A stretch of DNA of 64,000 nt, from the NCBI GenBank assembly GCA_020636445.1, contig JACJXV010000002.1, positions 106,648-170,647 on the forward strand, read 5' to 3'. Positions 16,829-25,068 of the stretch are shown in pieces; positions within the stretch are counted from its first letter, which is position 1; every line of letters starts with the position of its first letter. Both the position numbers and the translations under genes were made by a program. Below the pieces are notes generated by a model. The model did no database searches and had not been told where the DNA came from. It saw only the letters and a list, made by a program, of their open reading frames with translations. The DNA is from Lewinellaceae bacterium (GTDB lineage: Bacteria > Bacteroidota > Bacteroidia > Chitinophagales > Saprospiraceae).

Positions 16829-18997
16829 ATGAGTACTGAAAACAAAAAGAAAGGGTTTTCCCGCCGGAAATTTCTAACACGCTCAGCGATAGGCCTTGGG
16901 GTAATTCTCGGTTCGGGGTATCTCAGCAGAAACTTAATTCGCCGCTATCTGGCGGGTGCTATAAACGAACTGGAACCTTCGTACCAGGGCAATACCAAAT
17001 CTCCTTCACTTTGGTTCGAGATAACGGCTGCTAATGAAATCATCCTGCACAGCCCCAAAGTAGAAATGGGCCAGGGTACCTTTACCGGCCTGGCACAAAT
17101 TGCAGCGGATGAACTGGAAGTCGATATCAGCCAGATTCAGGTGGTTCATGCGGCAAGTGCTTCGGGTAACCTGGATGGGTTGAGTACCGGAGGGAGTACT
17201 TCCATCTCCGGACTATGGCAGCCGCTGCGAGAATTGGCGGCTACCATGCGTGAAATGGTTAAGCAGGCTGCGGCCCAACAAATGGGGGTTGATGTTGCCG
17301 AATTATCGGTTAACAATGGCGTCATTACCGCTGCCGGAAAATCGCTGACCTACGGTGCCGTAGTTAAGGAAGTTTCCGAATGGGTGGTCCCCAAAACACC
17401 CCCACTAAAACCCATAAAGGATTATAAGTTTGTTGGAAAACCTGTTCCCCGGGTTGATTTGCGGGACAAGGTACTTGGAGCGCCTATTTTTGGGATGGAC
17501 GCTACCATGCCCGACATGTTATTCGGTGCCGTTGTCCGCCCCCCTATGATTGGGGCTACCTATGCGGGTGCCGATACAGCGGCGGCGGCGAAGATGCCCG
17601 GCGTTGTGAAAATTGTGAGCGAGCCGGATTTTGTAGGCGTGGTTGCTACTTCCCGGATGGCAGCAGAAAATGCCAAGCAGGCTATCCAGGCAAACTGGAC
17701 CACAGAAAAAAGCTGGCAGACAGCTGATATTGAGGCCATGATCAAGGTAGGTCAAGGCACTCCCTACGTGATTCAAAAATCAGGGAATGCGCAGCGGTTG
17801 TTGGCTGCCGGGGAGGATATCATCACGGCGGAATTTAAAAGCCCAATCGGGGCTCATGCACAATTGGAGCCTAATGGGGCCGTAGCCTTTGTTGAGGGTG
17901 ATAAGGCCACCATTATGATTTCCACCCAGGTGGTTAAGCTTACCCGGGGGGAAGTGGCTAAGCGTTTGGGAATCGCAGAAGAGAACGTCAATATTCAACC
18001 TACTTTCCTGGGCGGGGGATTTGGCCGGCGCTTACATACCCCTAATGCCGTCCAGGCAGCTGTGCTATCTAAAGCGGTCGGGAAGCCGGTGAAGTGTTTT
18101 TTCGACCGGCAGGAAGAATTTCAAAATGATACGTTTCGGCCACCTACGCATCATGTGCTGAAAGCCAAACTGGATGCCGACGGGATGATTGCTGCCATCG
18201 AGCACAACGTATCGAGTGGTGATGTCATGTTCGGTTCGCCAATGTTTCCCGCATTAGCGGAACCCCTGCTCGGAGCCGATGTAGGTGCCTGGCGGGGCGG
18301 GATGATTCAGTACGGCGCCATTCCTAATTACCAGACTATTTCGTGGCGGGTGAAGTTACCCTTCGCTACGAGCTGGTGGCGGAGCCTGGGCTTATTGGCC
18401 AATACCTTTGCCATCGAAAGCTTTATGGACGAACTGGCACTTAAGGCTGGCAAAGATCCCGTGGAATACCGGTTGGCCCAAATTCAGGACGATGAAGCGG
18501 GGACCCGCCTGAAATCCGTCATTCGGGCTGCTGCGGAGAAGGCAGGTTGGCGCGATGAGGTTGTTGACGGCCGGGCAATGGGATTTGCCGCTTCGACGGA
18601 TGCCCAAACGCCCTGTGCACAAGTAGTGGAGGTATCCATAGAAAACGAAGAGATAAAAGTGCATAAGGTAACCTGCGCTATTGATCCTGGTCTGGCAGTC
18701 AATCCCGATCAGGTCCGGGCGCAATGTGAGGGTGCAATTATTATGGGACTTAGTGCAACCATGTACGAGCAAATGATTGTCAAAGACAGTGTCCTTTACC
18801 CAACTATTTACGGGCCTTATCGCATGGCTCTCATGCGCGATGCACCTCGTGAAATAGACGTAGTCATCCTGGAAAATACGGGAGTGCCCGGGGCTGTTGG
18901 AGAACCTCCATTGGGCCCTATTGGCGCGGCTATCGCCAATGCTGTTTTCCGGCTAACCGGACGTCGTCTGCGGGAAATGCCGTTGGCAATAGCTTAA
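16829..18997 (+). CDS. Molybdopterin-binding large subunit, isoquinoline-1-oxidoreductase/aldehyde oxidase type (IorB-like)
   Basis: This is the catalytic molybdenum subunit, 722 residues. It begins with a twin-arginine signal, SRRKFLTRSAIGLGV, so the folded cofactor-loaded enzyme is exported through Tat. Recognisable features are VEMGQGTFTGLAQIAADEL (cofactor-binding), FLGGGFGRRL, and near the C-terminus GAVGEPPLGPIGAAIANAV with the conserved active-site Glu. No FAD subunit is present; the diheme cytochrome takes that role. With the two upstream genes it forms a three-gene operon of cytochrome, 2Fe-2S and Mo subunits. No cofactor-insertion (XdhC-like) gene is nearby. Confidence 0.92.
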   Translation: MSTENKKKGFSRRKFLTRSAIGLGVILGSGYLSRNLIRRYLAGAINELEPSYQGNTKSPSLWFEITAANEIILHSPKVEMGQGTFTGLAQIAADELEVDISQIQVVHAASASGNLDGLSTGGSTSISGLWQPLRELAATMREMVKQAAAQQMGVDVAELSVNNGVITAAGKSLTYGAVVKEVSEWVVPKTPPLKPIKDYKFVGKPVPRVDLRDKVLGAPIFGMDATMPDMLFGAVVRPPMIGATYAGADTAAAAKMPGVVKIVSEPDFVGVVATSRMAAENAKQAIQANWTTEKSWQTADIEAMIKVGQGTPYVIQKSGNAQRLLAAGEDIITAEFKSPIGAHAQLEPNGAVAFVEGDKATIMISTQVVKLTRGEVAKRLGIAEENVNIQPTFLGGGFGRRLHTPNAVQAAVLSKAVGKPVKCFFDRQEEFQNDTFRPPTHHVLKAKLDADGMIAAIEHNVSSGDVMFGSPMFPALAEPLLGADVGAWRGGMIQYGAIPNYQTISWRVKLPFATSWWRSLGLLANTFAIESFMDELALKAGKDPVEYRLAQIQDDEAGTRLKSVIRAAAEKAGWRDEVVDGRAMGFAASTDAQTPCAQVVEVSIENEEIKVHKVTCAIDPGLAVNPDQVRAQCEGAIIMGLSATMYEQMIVKDSVLYPTIYGPYRMALMRDAPREIDVVILENTGVPGAVGEPPLGPIGAAIANAVFRLTGRRLREMPLAIA

Positions 18998-19015
18998 TTG
19001 ATTTAATTTAATCTC

Positions 19016-19175
19016 AAGTAATGATTCACTATTATCTATACCTTATTTCAGGCCCTTTTGGGCTTCCACGTCGTTAAAAAGCCTCGCCGACGCGCTGCGT
19101 CGCCTACGTTTTTTGCCTTGTTTAACCCCAAAATTGCACTGAACAAAGCTTATACATAATAATGAACCATTACTT
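19016..19175. repeat. Long nested palindrome, copy 2 (GCT loop)
   Basis: This is the second copy of the palindrome described at 10259, centred at 19095 on CGACGC-GCT-GCGTCG. The basal arms are AAGTAATGATTCA (19016-19028) and TGAACCATTACTT (19163-19175), which differ from copy 1 but still pair. The inner 130 bp differs from copy 1 at only a handful of positions. The right arm reaches within 5 bp of the chosen start codon of the next gene. Confidence 0.85.
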
Positions 19176-19179
19176 ACCT

Positions 19180-20511
19180 ATGCTGAAACTTTTTTTGCGT
19201 GGAAATTTCTGTCGCGTGGCAGTCTTTTCGTTGTTGCTGTATGGGGCTGTTGCCACCTTGCCGGCACAAAATGCTCCGGAATGCATCACTACCCTGGATA
19301 AGCCCCAGCAGCCGGGAACAGCGGTTTTATCGAATTCATACACCGCTATCACGGATACGAATCTTTATCATTTTATCCTCCAGCAGGTCAAGCCGCAAAC
19401 CCGGGTTGTGATGTTGGGCGAACAACACTGGATGCAAGCCATCAGTGAGCTGGGCACTCACCTCACCTGTCTGCTCAATGAACGGCATAATTTTCGCAAT
19501 TTGTTGCTGGAGTATCCTTATTCCTATACGGCATTTATTAATGCTTATTTAGCGGAGGCTCCGGGGAGTGGTAACTCACTTTTGGAGGTAATCAGTTCTG
19601 TTTTTGATACGCAGGAAAAAATAGCCCAACTTCAGTTCCTGCAACGCTGGAATGCGGAGCATCCTGGCCGTCCGATTCGCGTGCTTTGCACTGACTTTGA
19701 GCAAGACTATACCTTTCCGGTGGTGCAGGTGCTGCTACCTTATTTTCGCGATTTTGGCGATACGACGTTTATTACCCACTTGCGGAAGGTCCAAAATGTA
19801 GATGATCATTTACTCTTCCTGGCGGATTCTCTTCTTGCCCAAATTCCCGCTGATTTTACGGCACGCAAGTATTCCTTTCTGACCAAACAATACGTCACCA
19901 ATACCTTTCAAAATTTGCAGAGTGCTTATCAGGGGCGGCAATTTTTGGTTAACCAGGGAGAAGCTGCAGGGTTTGCAGACTTCATGAAGATTCGTACGGC
20001 TCGGAGCATACAAAACCTGGAGGATGAAAACATTTTTGGGGCATTCATACGTGCGGATAAATCGATCTTCTGGGGGGGTGAAAACCACATTCGCTATCCC
20101 AGTAAAGTGCCCCGGAAAAACGTTCGGAATGAGGGGGAGTATCTTTTTCGGAAATTCAACAAACAAGCGTTTGCTATTGGAATTTCGGTCTTAGGCTATC
20201 AGGTTCCTGCCAGCTATTACCCCGAACCAGTGACAACCGATCTCAGTTCTTATAATATGTTGGTTGCGGCCTACCAACAATGCTTTCCGGCATTTGATCC
20301 CCGGCAATATTTGCTGATTGAGGATTTAAATCCTGTTACCCGCTGGGTATTAACCAATATGCAAGCATCCGGGAATACCGTTACCCTTGTGCCGGCGCGG
20401 CAGAACAGTTCCTTGAAAAAACTGTCGCTGTCCGGGGAAATAGATCCGGATTTCCAGGAGGTTGACTTCCGACTATTTATCAAAGAGTCGGCCTTATTTA
20501 CCCATCAGTAA
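19180..20511 (+). CDS. Exported protein of the erythromycin-esterase/ChaN-like superfamily
   Basis: This is a secreted protein of about 443 residues with a clear signal peptide (LKLFLRGNFCRVAVFSLLLY to LPAQ). The mature region has VVMLGEQHWMQA, resembling the GExxH motif of erythromycin-esterase-like and ChaN/TIKI-type proteins, followed by FRNLLLEYPYSY, IRVLCTDFEQDY and SIFWGGENHIRYP, which would supply further Glu/His active-site residues. This suggests a metal-dependent hydrolase fold, but the match is partial. The ATG at 19162 lies inside the palindrome arm; the ATG at 19180 gives a better signal peptide. It is not evidence of macrolide resistance. Confidence 0.62.
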   Translation: MLKLFLRGNFCRVAVFSLLLYGAVATLPAQNAPECITTLDKPQQPGTAVLSNSYTAITDTNLYHFILQQVKPQTRVVMLGEQHWMQAISELGTHLTCLLNERHNFRNLLLEYPYSYTAFINAYLAEAPGSGNSLLEVISSVFDTQEKIAQLQFLQRWNAEHPGRPIRVLCTDFEQDYTFPVVQVLLPYFRDFGDTTFITHLRKVQNVDDHLLFLADSLLAQIPADFTARKYSFLTKQYVTNTFQNLQSAYQGRQFLVNQGEAAGFADFMKIRTARSIQNLEDENIFGAFIRADKSIFWGGENHIRYPSKVPRKNVRNEGEYLFRKFNKQAFAIGISVLGYQVPASYYPEPVTTDLSSYNMLVAAYQQCFPAFDPRQYLLIEDLNPVTRWVLTNMQASGNTVTLVPARQNSSLKKLSLSGEIDPDFQEVDFRLFIKESALFTHQ

Positions 20512-20514
20512 GGG

Positions 20515-21261
20515 TTATTCGCCTAACCATTTCCGGAATTCGGCTACTCGTTGCCGGCTAACAAAAATATCCTCCGGAGGCAGTGGGTGGATATCCAGTT
20601 TTAAACGTCCGGAAAAGTAGGGATGAACCTTGCGGACAGCCTCGAGTTGCAGCACGCAGGCGCGGTTAATCCGAAAGAAACGCTTGGGATCCAGCAATCC
20701 TTCCAGCTCGTCCAGGGGATGTTCTACAATATGCCGGCGGCCGTCCAGGGTATGGGCAAAGGTGATCCCCTCTTCGGAACGGAAATAGGCGATCTCTGCA
20801 CTGGGCAGGGGTTGCCACGCTGCTCCCGACTTTATCAGAAAACGTTCTTTAAATGTTGGTCGCTGTAATAACTGTGTGAGCAACTGGGCATCAACGGGGG
20901 GTAGTCCACGGGGGGCGCGAGCTTTTTCCAGGGAAGCAGACAATTCCTCCGGGTCAATGGGTTTGAGGAGGTAATCAAGCGCATTAACCCGAAAAGCCTG
21001 GATAGCATACTGGTCAAAAGCCGTGGTGAAGATCACCGGACTGGTAATGGTTACCTGGCGAAAAATATCAAAACTCAGACCATCGGCGATCTGAATATCC
21101 ATGAAGATTAACTCTGGTGCGGAAAAATGGCGTAACCATTTCACGCTGGCCTGGACGCTATCAAGTATTTCCAGGACCTTTACCTGGAAGGGCTGTTGCT
21201 GGAGTAATTTGCTCAACTGCCGGGCTGCCGGCAGTTCGTCCTCAATGATTAACACGTTCAT
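20515..21261 (-). CDS. LytTR-type response regulator
   Basis: This is a 248-residue response regulator. The receiver domain (1-120) has acidic pocket Glu7-Asp8, phospho-acceptor Asp55 in LIFMDIQ, and a conserved Lys in DYLLKPID. The C-terminal LytTR DNA-binding domain (about 140-248) has RFLIKSGAAWQPLP and FFRINRACVLQLEAV. The start codon lies within the end of the upstream kinase gene (20-bp overlap), so the pair is translationally coupled. It probably binds paired direct repeats near target promoters, as the family does; targets are unknown. Confidence 0.94.
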   Translation of the reverse strand: MNVLIIEDELPAARQLSKLLQQQPFQVKVLEILDSVQASVKWLRHFSAPELIFMDIQIADGLSFDIFRQVTITSPVIFTTAFDQYAIQAFRVNALDYLLKPIDPEELSASLEKARAPRGLPPVDAQLLTQLLQRPTFKERFLIKSGAAWQPLPSAEIAYFRSEEGITFAHTLDGRRHIVEHPLDELEGLLDPKRFFRINRACVLQLEAVRKVHPYFSGRLKLDIHPLPPEDIFVSRQRVAEFRKWLGE

Positions 21262-22306
21262 ATTGCGACTGAGGTTGGTGCAGGGAAATTAGGGGAACTA
21301 AAACCGTGAAATGGGTTTGCGAAACGATTACCTGAACTTCCAGTTGGGTAAGGATTCGAAATCGCTGGCGAATATTTTCCAGGCCGACGCCGGTGCTATC
21401 CTGAACCTGGAACTTGCGTTGCAGATTGTTGCGTACCACGAGGTGGTTTCCTTGCTGATATATTTCCAGAACCAGTGGGCTCTCAGCGGAAATTATATTG
21501 TGCTTGATGACATTCTCGACGAGTATTTGCAGGGAGAGGGGAACGATACCCAGCTGTGAACTATCCACAAAAGGGGTAAGGTTAACCTGAAAATTTTCCC
21601 CAAACCGCTCTTTGAGTAAAAAAAGGTAGGAATCAAGGAACGTCTGTTCTTCTTCCAGGGAAACGATTTGATTATCCCGACTCTCGAGCACATACCGGTA
21701 TACCTTACTCAATTTTTGCAGAAAGCGAGTGGCTTTATCCGGGTCTTCGGAGATCAGATAGCTTAGTGTGTTGAGGCTATTAAAAAGAAAATGCGGGTTG
21801 ACCTGATTGCGCAGCCCTTCGAGTTGGCTGGCCAGATGCGCTTTTTCCAGCTCTTTTTTTTCGGTGTATGTTTGTTGCCAAAGGGAAAAAAATCGCACTG
21901 ACTCATAAATGGCACCAATTGCCACCAACATCAGGTAGGAAGCTCCATAGCTTACCCATATTTCTTCCTGATCGTGAACTTGCCAGCTAAGCGGAAGCAG
22001 CAAGGCGATCATACCGCCAATCAGGGTACAGGAAAATCCAGTAAACGTAATTGTCGTTAGCAGCACCCATTTGAGGCGTTTTCGCCAATCTTCCAGGGCG
22101 GGATATCGTCGCGAAGCCAGGATAAACAACTGGCGATTTCCTTCCCAGACGACGGTAGTGAAAATGACACTGTGCAGCAGGTAGTTGGGGGAAAGCGGGG
22201 GGCGATTAAAAAAGATGGGCGGAATAATCAAGGCAACTATCGGGATGCCCAGCAGGCGAAACCAGGTATCATTAAAGCCGAGTAATTGATGAGCCGAGCG
22301 TTGCAT
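21242..22306 (-). CDS. LytS/YehU-like sensor histidine kinase
   Basis: This is an inner-membrane histidine kinase of the His_kinase (PF06580) type, 354 residues. About four membrane spans occupy residues 15-140, then a short coiled coil (TEKKELEKAHLASQLEGLRN) leads to the phospho-acceptor motif NPHFLFNSLNTL (His172). The ATPase domain has ILVENVIKHNI (N-box) and DSTGVGLENIRQRF (G-box). It partners the overlapping LytTR regulator. No periplasmic sensor domain is seen, so the signal is probably sensed in the membrane. Confidence 0.94.
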   Translation of the reverse strand: MQRSAHQLLGFNDTWFRLLGIPIVALIIPPIFFNRPPLSPNYLLHSVIFTTVVWEGNRQLFILASRRYPALEDWRKRLKWVLLTTITFTGFSCTLIGGMIALLLPLSWQVHDQEEIWVSYGASYLMLVAIGAIYESVRFFSLWQQTYTEKKELEKAHLASQLEGLRNQVNPHFLFNSLNTLSYLISEDPDKATRFLQKLSKVYRYVLESRDNQIVSLEEEQTFLDSYLFLLKERFGENFQVNLTPFVDSSQLGIVPLSLQILVENVIKHNIISAESPLVLEIYQQGNHLVVRNNLQRKFQVQDSTGVGLENIRQRFRILTQLEVQVIVSQTHFTVLVPLISLHQPQSQYERVNH

Positions 22307-22402
22307 AATGGCGGCTGGTTAGGTCATTGAATAGATGAAGATCCCGTTGTAAAGCGATTTTATACCTGCTCCAATATAAAAATACGGATAAAAAGGATTG
22401 GC

Positions 22403-22442
22403 CGGCAGCGGAATTCAGGAAAAACTGAAGAAGCCGCTGCCG
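22403..22442 (-). terminator. Rho-independent terminator of the TonB receptor gene
   Basis: CGGCAGCGG (22403-22411) pairs with CCGCTGCCG (22434-22442), with an inner TTCAG/CTGAA stem. On the minus strand it lies just after the receptor stop codon and is followed within about 10 nt by CTTTTT. Confidence 0.75.
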
Positions 22443-22456
22443 ACAGTCAGGTGATT

Positions 22457-24850
22457 TTAAAATTCCAACCGGTACAGGATGTCCGGGAAAAAGCCAATTT
22501 GGTTGATTCGGCCTACATCCTGGCGTACGGGGTTATACCGCTGGGCAAAGATGTTTTCCCGGTTGGTAAGGTTTTGGAAATCGAGGAAAAAGGTCTGGGA
22601 GCGCTTTTTGGTGGCGCTGTTGGTGCGGAATCCGATTTTCAGATCCCAGCGCAGGTAATCGTCCAGGGTTTGTGAAAAGGCCTGGTCTTCCTGCAGTATC
22701 TCTTCGTTAGCTTCCCGGCTGGCTTCCAGATCAACGGGGGTAAAGGGCCGACCACCAGCCATGGTGAATTTAGTGTCGAGGGTGAGGAAACGCCGTCCGT
22801 TGCGGCCCAGAGCAAATTCGCGACCGGTCAGGAAATTAACCACGTATCGGCCGTCAAAGGCGGTGGAACGCTCGATACCATCGCTGCCTTTATAAGTGGC
22901 ACTAAACAGGCTGGCGCTGAGCAAGGCATAGTAGTTGTGGGAGAAAAATTTCTCGACCGTCAGTTCCAGGCCGCGGTTGCGTCCAGTTCCGGCATTGACT
23001 AAGGATCCTTTCTCGGGGAAAACGAAGTCGGCACCGGCATTCAACAGCGAAAAGCTGGAGGGCCTGGATTCGACCGGCACTTTATCGAGCCATTGCAAAT
23101 ACCCTTCCAGGCGAATCCGCCAGTCATCAGCTGGCTTGAAATCATACCCCAGGACCAGGTGTTGGTTCCGGGTCAGGCCAAGGTTGTCGTTGGTAAGGAT
23201 GCTGGAGCCGTCCGGCTGTTCTTGTTTGAAAAAGAAAACAGGTAAGGGCTGGGTTTGGTGGTGCATCCCATAGCCCAGGTTAAAGCGGTGGCGTGGAGCA
23301 GCTTGCCAGTTTACGGCCAGGCGGGGTTCAATGGCCAGGTCACTGGTCTGTGCAAAAAACAAGGTGTTCAGTCCAGCGTTGAGGGTCCAGTGGGTATTCA
23401 GTCGGTATTGTGCCTGTGCGTAAGCCTCTGCTTGTTGGAAACCGCCGTTGAAGGCGCGTTGGTTGATCCAGTCGGGAAGCCCATCATCGTTGAAGTCGGG
23501 AGTGTTTTCCCGGGTGTCCACCTGAGTGTTGAGGTGGAGTTGTTGCAGTAAGATACCCGTGCGGAGATTCAGGCGGGCATTCACTTTGCGATTGTAAAAT
23601 GAGCTAAGGCGATACGCCGTGAGTCCGTCGTCGACGTCGGTAAGTCGAAAAGCATTTCCGGGTTGTAATTCCAGGTCATCTTCCTGATAGGTGGTGCCGG
23701 TATAGGAAGCACTGATAACGGTGCGCAGGTAGGCATCTTCGCTGAGCAGAATATTGTGGCGTAACCCAACGACGCCAAAACGGGAAGTGTTATAGGCATT
23801 ACGGTCTTCCCTGGCAAATAAATCGGTGGTATCAATTTCGCTGGCCAGGAAATCAATAGCGCTGGTTCCGCCAATAGCAAACAGAGATAAGCGGCCTGCC
23901 TTGCTATTGCCAAAATCCAGGTTAAGGCTTAGGTCTTTATACCGCGGCGTTGCATTCGTGCCAAAGTTGAGGTTGGCTGCCTTGGCAATTTCTACAAAGG
24001 AGTGCCGGTAAGCGGCCACAAACGACCCCTTCTTACTTTTATTCAAAGGCCCTTCCACTAAGGCTTCCAGTCCTGAGAAAGCACCTAGTTGGAACATACT
24101 TTCAAAACGATCCCGGTTTCCTTTACGTAGTTGTACATCGAAAACACCGGCCAGGGCATTGCCGTACTCGGCGGGAAAGGCACCCGTGAGGAAATCGGAT
24201 TCGGCAATCAGATTGGGGTTGAGGGCACTTACCGGGCCGCCGGTAGTTCCCAGCGTGGCAAAGTGGTTAGGGTTGGGGATAGGAATACCTTCCAACCGCC
24301 ACAATACCCCGGTGGGAGAGTTACCCCGGATCACAATATCGTTACGGGCATCATTATTGGCGGCTACGCCAGCGAAATTGGCCACCAGTTTGGCGACATC
24401 ATTGCGTCCGCCGGAGTAGCGCATGACCTCTTCGGTGTTGAACTGGCGCGCCGAAATGGTAGCCAGCTCGTTCACTGTTTGCTGTTTATCGACAGCTCCG
24501 GTAATCACTATTTCACCCAGTTGAACCAGGGACTCCGTCAGCGATATAGTCAAGATTACTTCTTTGCCAGCCGTTACCAGTACGTTGGGCAGGTAGGCTG
24601 ATTCATACCCGAGGTAAGAAACCTGCAGGGCTACCCGCCCTACCGGAACACTGGTAATGGTGAAATCGCCGTCGAGACCGGTAGTCGATCCCAGCACAGG
24701 GTCTGTATCCGCTACCATGACGGTAGCCCCAATTAAGGGCGTTTCGGATTGGCGGTCGAGGACGATACCCCGAATGGTTTGCGTTTGCGCGAAGGCACCA
24801 ATACTGAATAATAACAGTAAGGTGAGTAGGTGAAGAACCTTGTTTTTCAT
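22457..24850 (-). CDS. TonB-dependent receptor with N-terminal carboxypeptidase-like domain
   Basis: This is an outer-membrane receptor of 797 residues. A signal peptide is followed by a CarboxypepD_reg-like beta domain (TIRGIVLDRQSETPLIGATV, about 22-110), a plug domain (GEIVITGAVDKQQTVNE, IVIRGNSPTGVLWRLEGIPI) and a 22-strand-type barrel ending in DILYRLEF with a terminal aromatic residue. No SusD gene follows, so it belongs to the stand-alone receptor group rather than SusC. It is monocistronic, with its own terminator and a hairpin just before the start codon. The ligand (metal chelate, peptide or sugar) cannot be inferred. Confidence 0.93.
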   Translation of the reverse strand: MKNKVLHLLTLLLLFSIGAFAQTQTIRGIVLDRQSETPLIGATVMVADTDPVLGSTTGLDGDFTITSVPVGRVALQVSYLGYESAYLPNVLVTAGKEVILTISLTESLVQLGEIVITGAVDKQQTVNELATISARQFNTEEVMRYSGGRNDVAKLVANFAGVAANNDARNDIVIRGNSPTGVLWRLEGIPIPNPNHFATLGTTGGPVSALNPNLIAESDFLTGAFPAEYGNALAGVFDVQLRKGNRDRFESMFQLGAFSGLEALVEGPLNKSKKGSFVAAYRHSFVEIAKAANLNFGTNATPRYKDLSLNLDFGNSKAGRLSLFAIGGTSAIDFLASEIDTTDLFAREDRNAYNTSRFGVVGLRHNILLSEDAYLRTVISASYTGTTYQEDDLELQPGNAFRLTDVDDGLTAYRLSSFYNRKVNARLNLRTGILLQQLHLNTQVDTRENTPDFNDDGLPDWINQRAFNGGFQQAEAYAQAQYRLNTHWTLNAGLNTLFFAQTSDLAIEPRLAVNWQAAPRHRFNLGYGMHHQTQPLPVFFFKQEQPDGSSILTNDNLGLTRNQHLVLGYDFKPADDWRIRLEGYLQWLDKVPVESRPSSFSLLNAGADFVFPEKGSLVNAGTGRNRGLELTVEKFFSHNYYALLSASLFSATYKGSDGIERSTAFDGRYVVNFLTGREFALGRNGRRFLTLDTKFTMAGGRPFTPVDLEASREANEEILQEDQAFSQTLDDYLRWDLKIGFRTNSATKKRSQTFFLDFQNLTNRENIFAQRYNPVRQDVGRINQIGFFPDILYRLEF

Positions 24851-24855
24851 TTTCT

Positions 24856-24892
24856 GGTGATTTTGTTACCTCAAAACTGGGGTAAAATCACC
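24856..24892 (-). promoter_or_regulatory. Hairpin immediately upstream of the TonB receptor start
   Basis: GGTGATTTT (24856-24864) and AAAATCACC (24884-24892) are perfect inverted repeats, with TACC/GGTA-type pairing inside. In the mRNA the hairpin ends 5 nt before the ATG at 24850. It could occlude ribosome binding or be a repressor operator; which one cannot be told from sequence. Confidence 0.5.
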
Positions 24893-25010
24893 GGCAGGGA
24901 AAGGAGATTCCGGTGAATGGTTTTCTCCGGAAGGTGAATGGTACAGCGGAAAGGCTGGATGGTGGGGATATGGGTAGGTGATGCCTGAAAAAAGTGGGGC
25001 TGCGATGCCT

Positions 25011-25044
25011 AAAAAAGTGGGGCTGCGATTAATCGCAGCCCCAC
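25011..25044 (-). terminator. Strong rho-independent terminator of the BNR-repeat gene
   Basis: Positions 25017-25044 are a perfect 28-bp palindrome (GTGGGGCTGCGATT and its complement). On the minus strand it is followed directly by TTTTTT (25011-25016). It lies 25 bp after the BNR gene stop. A 23-24-bp tandem repeat (24980-25003, 25004-25026) duplicates half of the hairpin with its T-tract. Confidence 0.9.
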
Positions 25045-25068
25045 AAGGTTTTATTTCAATGGAGTGTG

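Noticed and set aside
19180..20511. Macrolide resistance (erythromycin esterase) function
   Set aside because: Only part of the motif set matches, the protein is secreted, and the superfamily is diverse; a resistance call is not supported.
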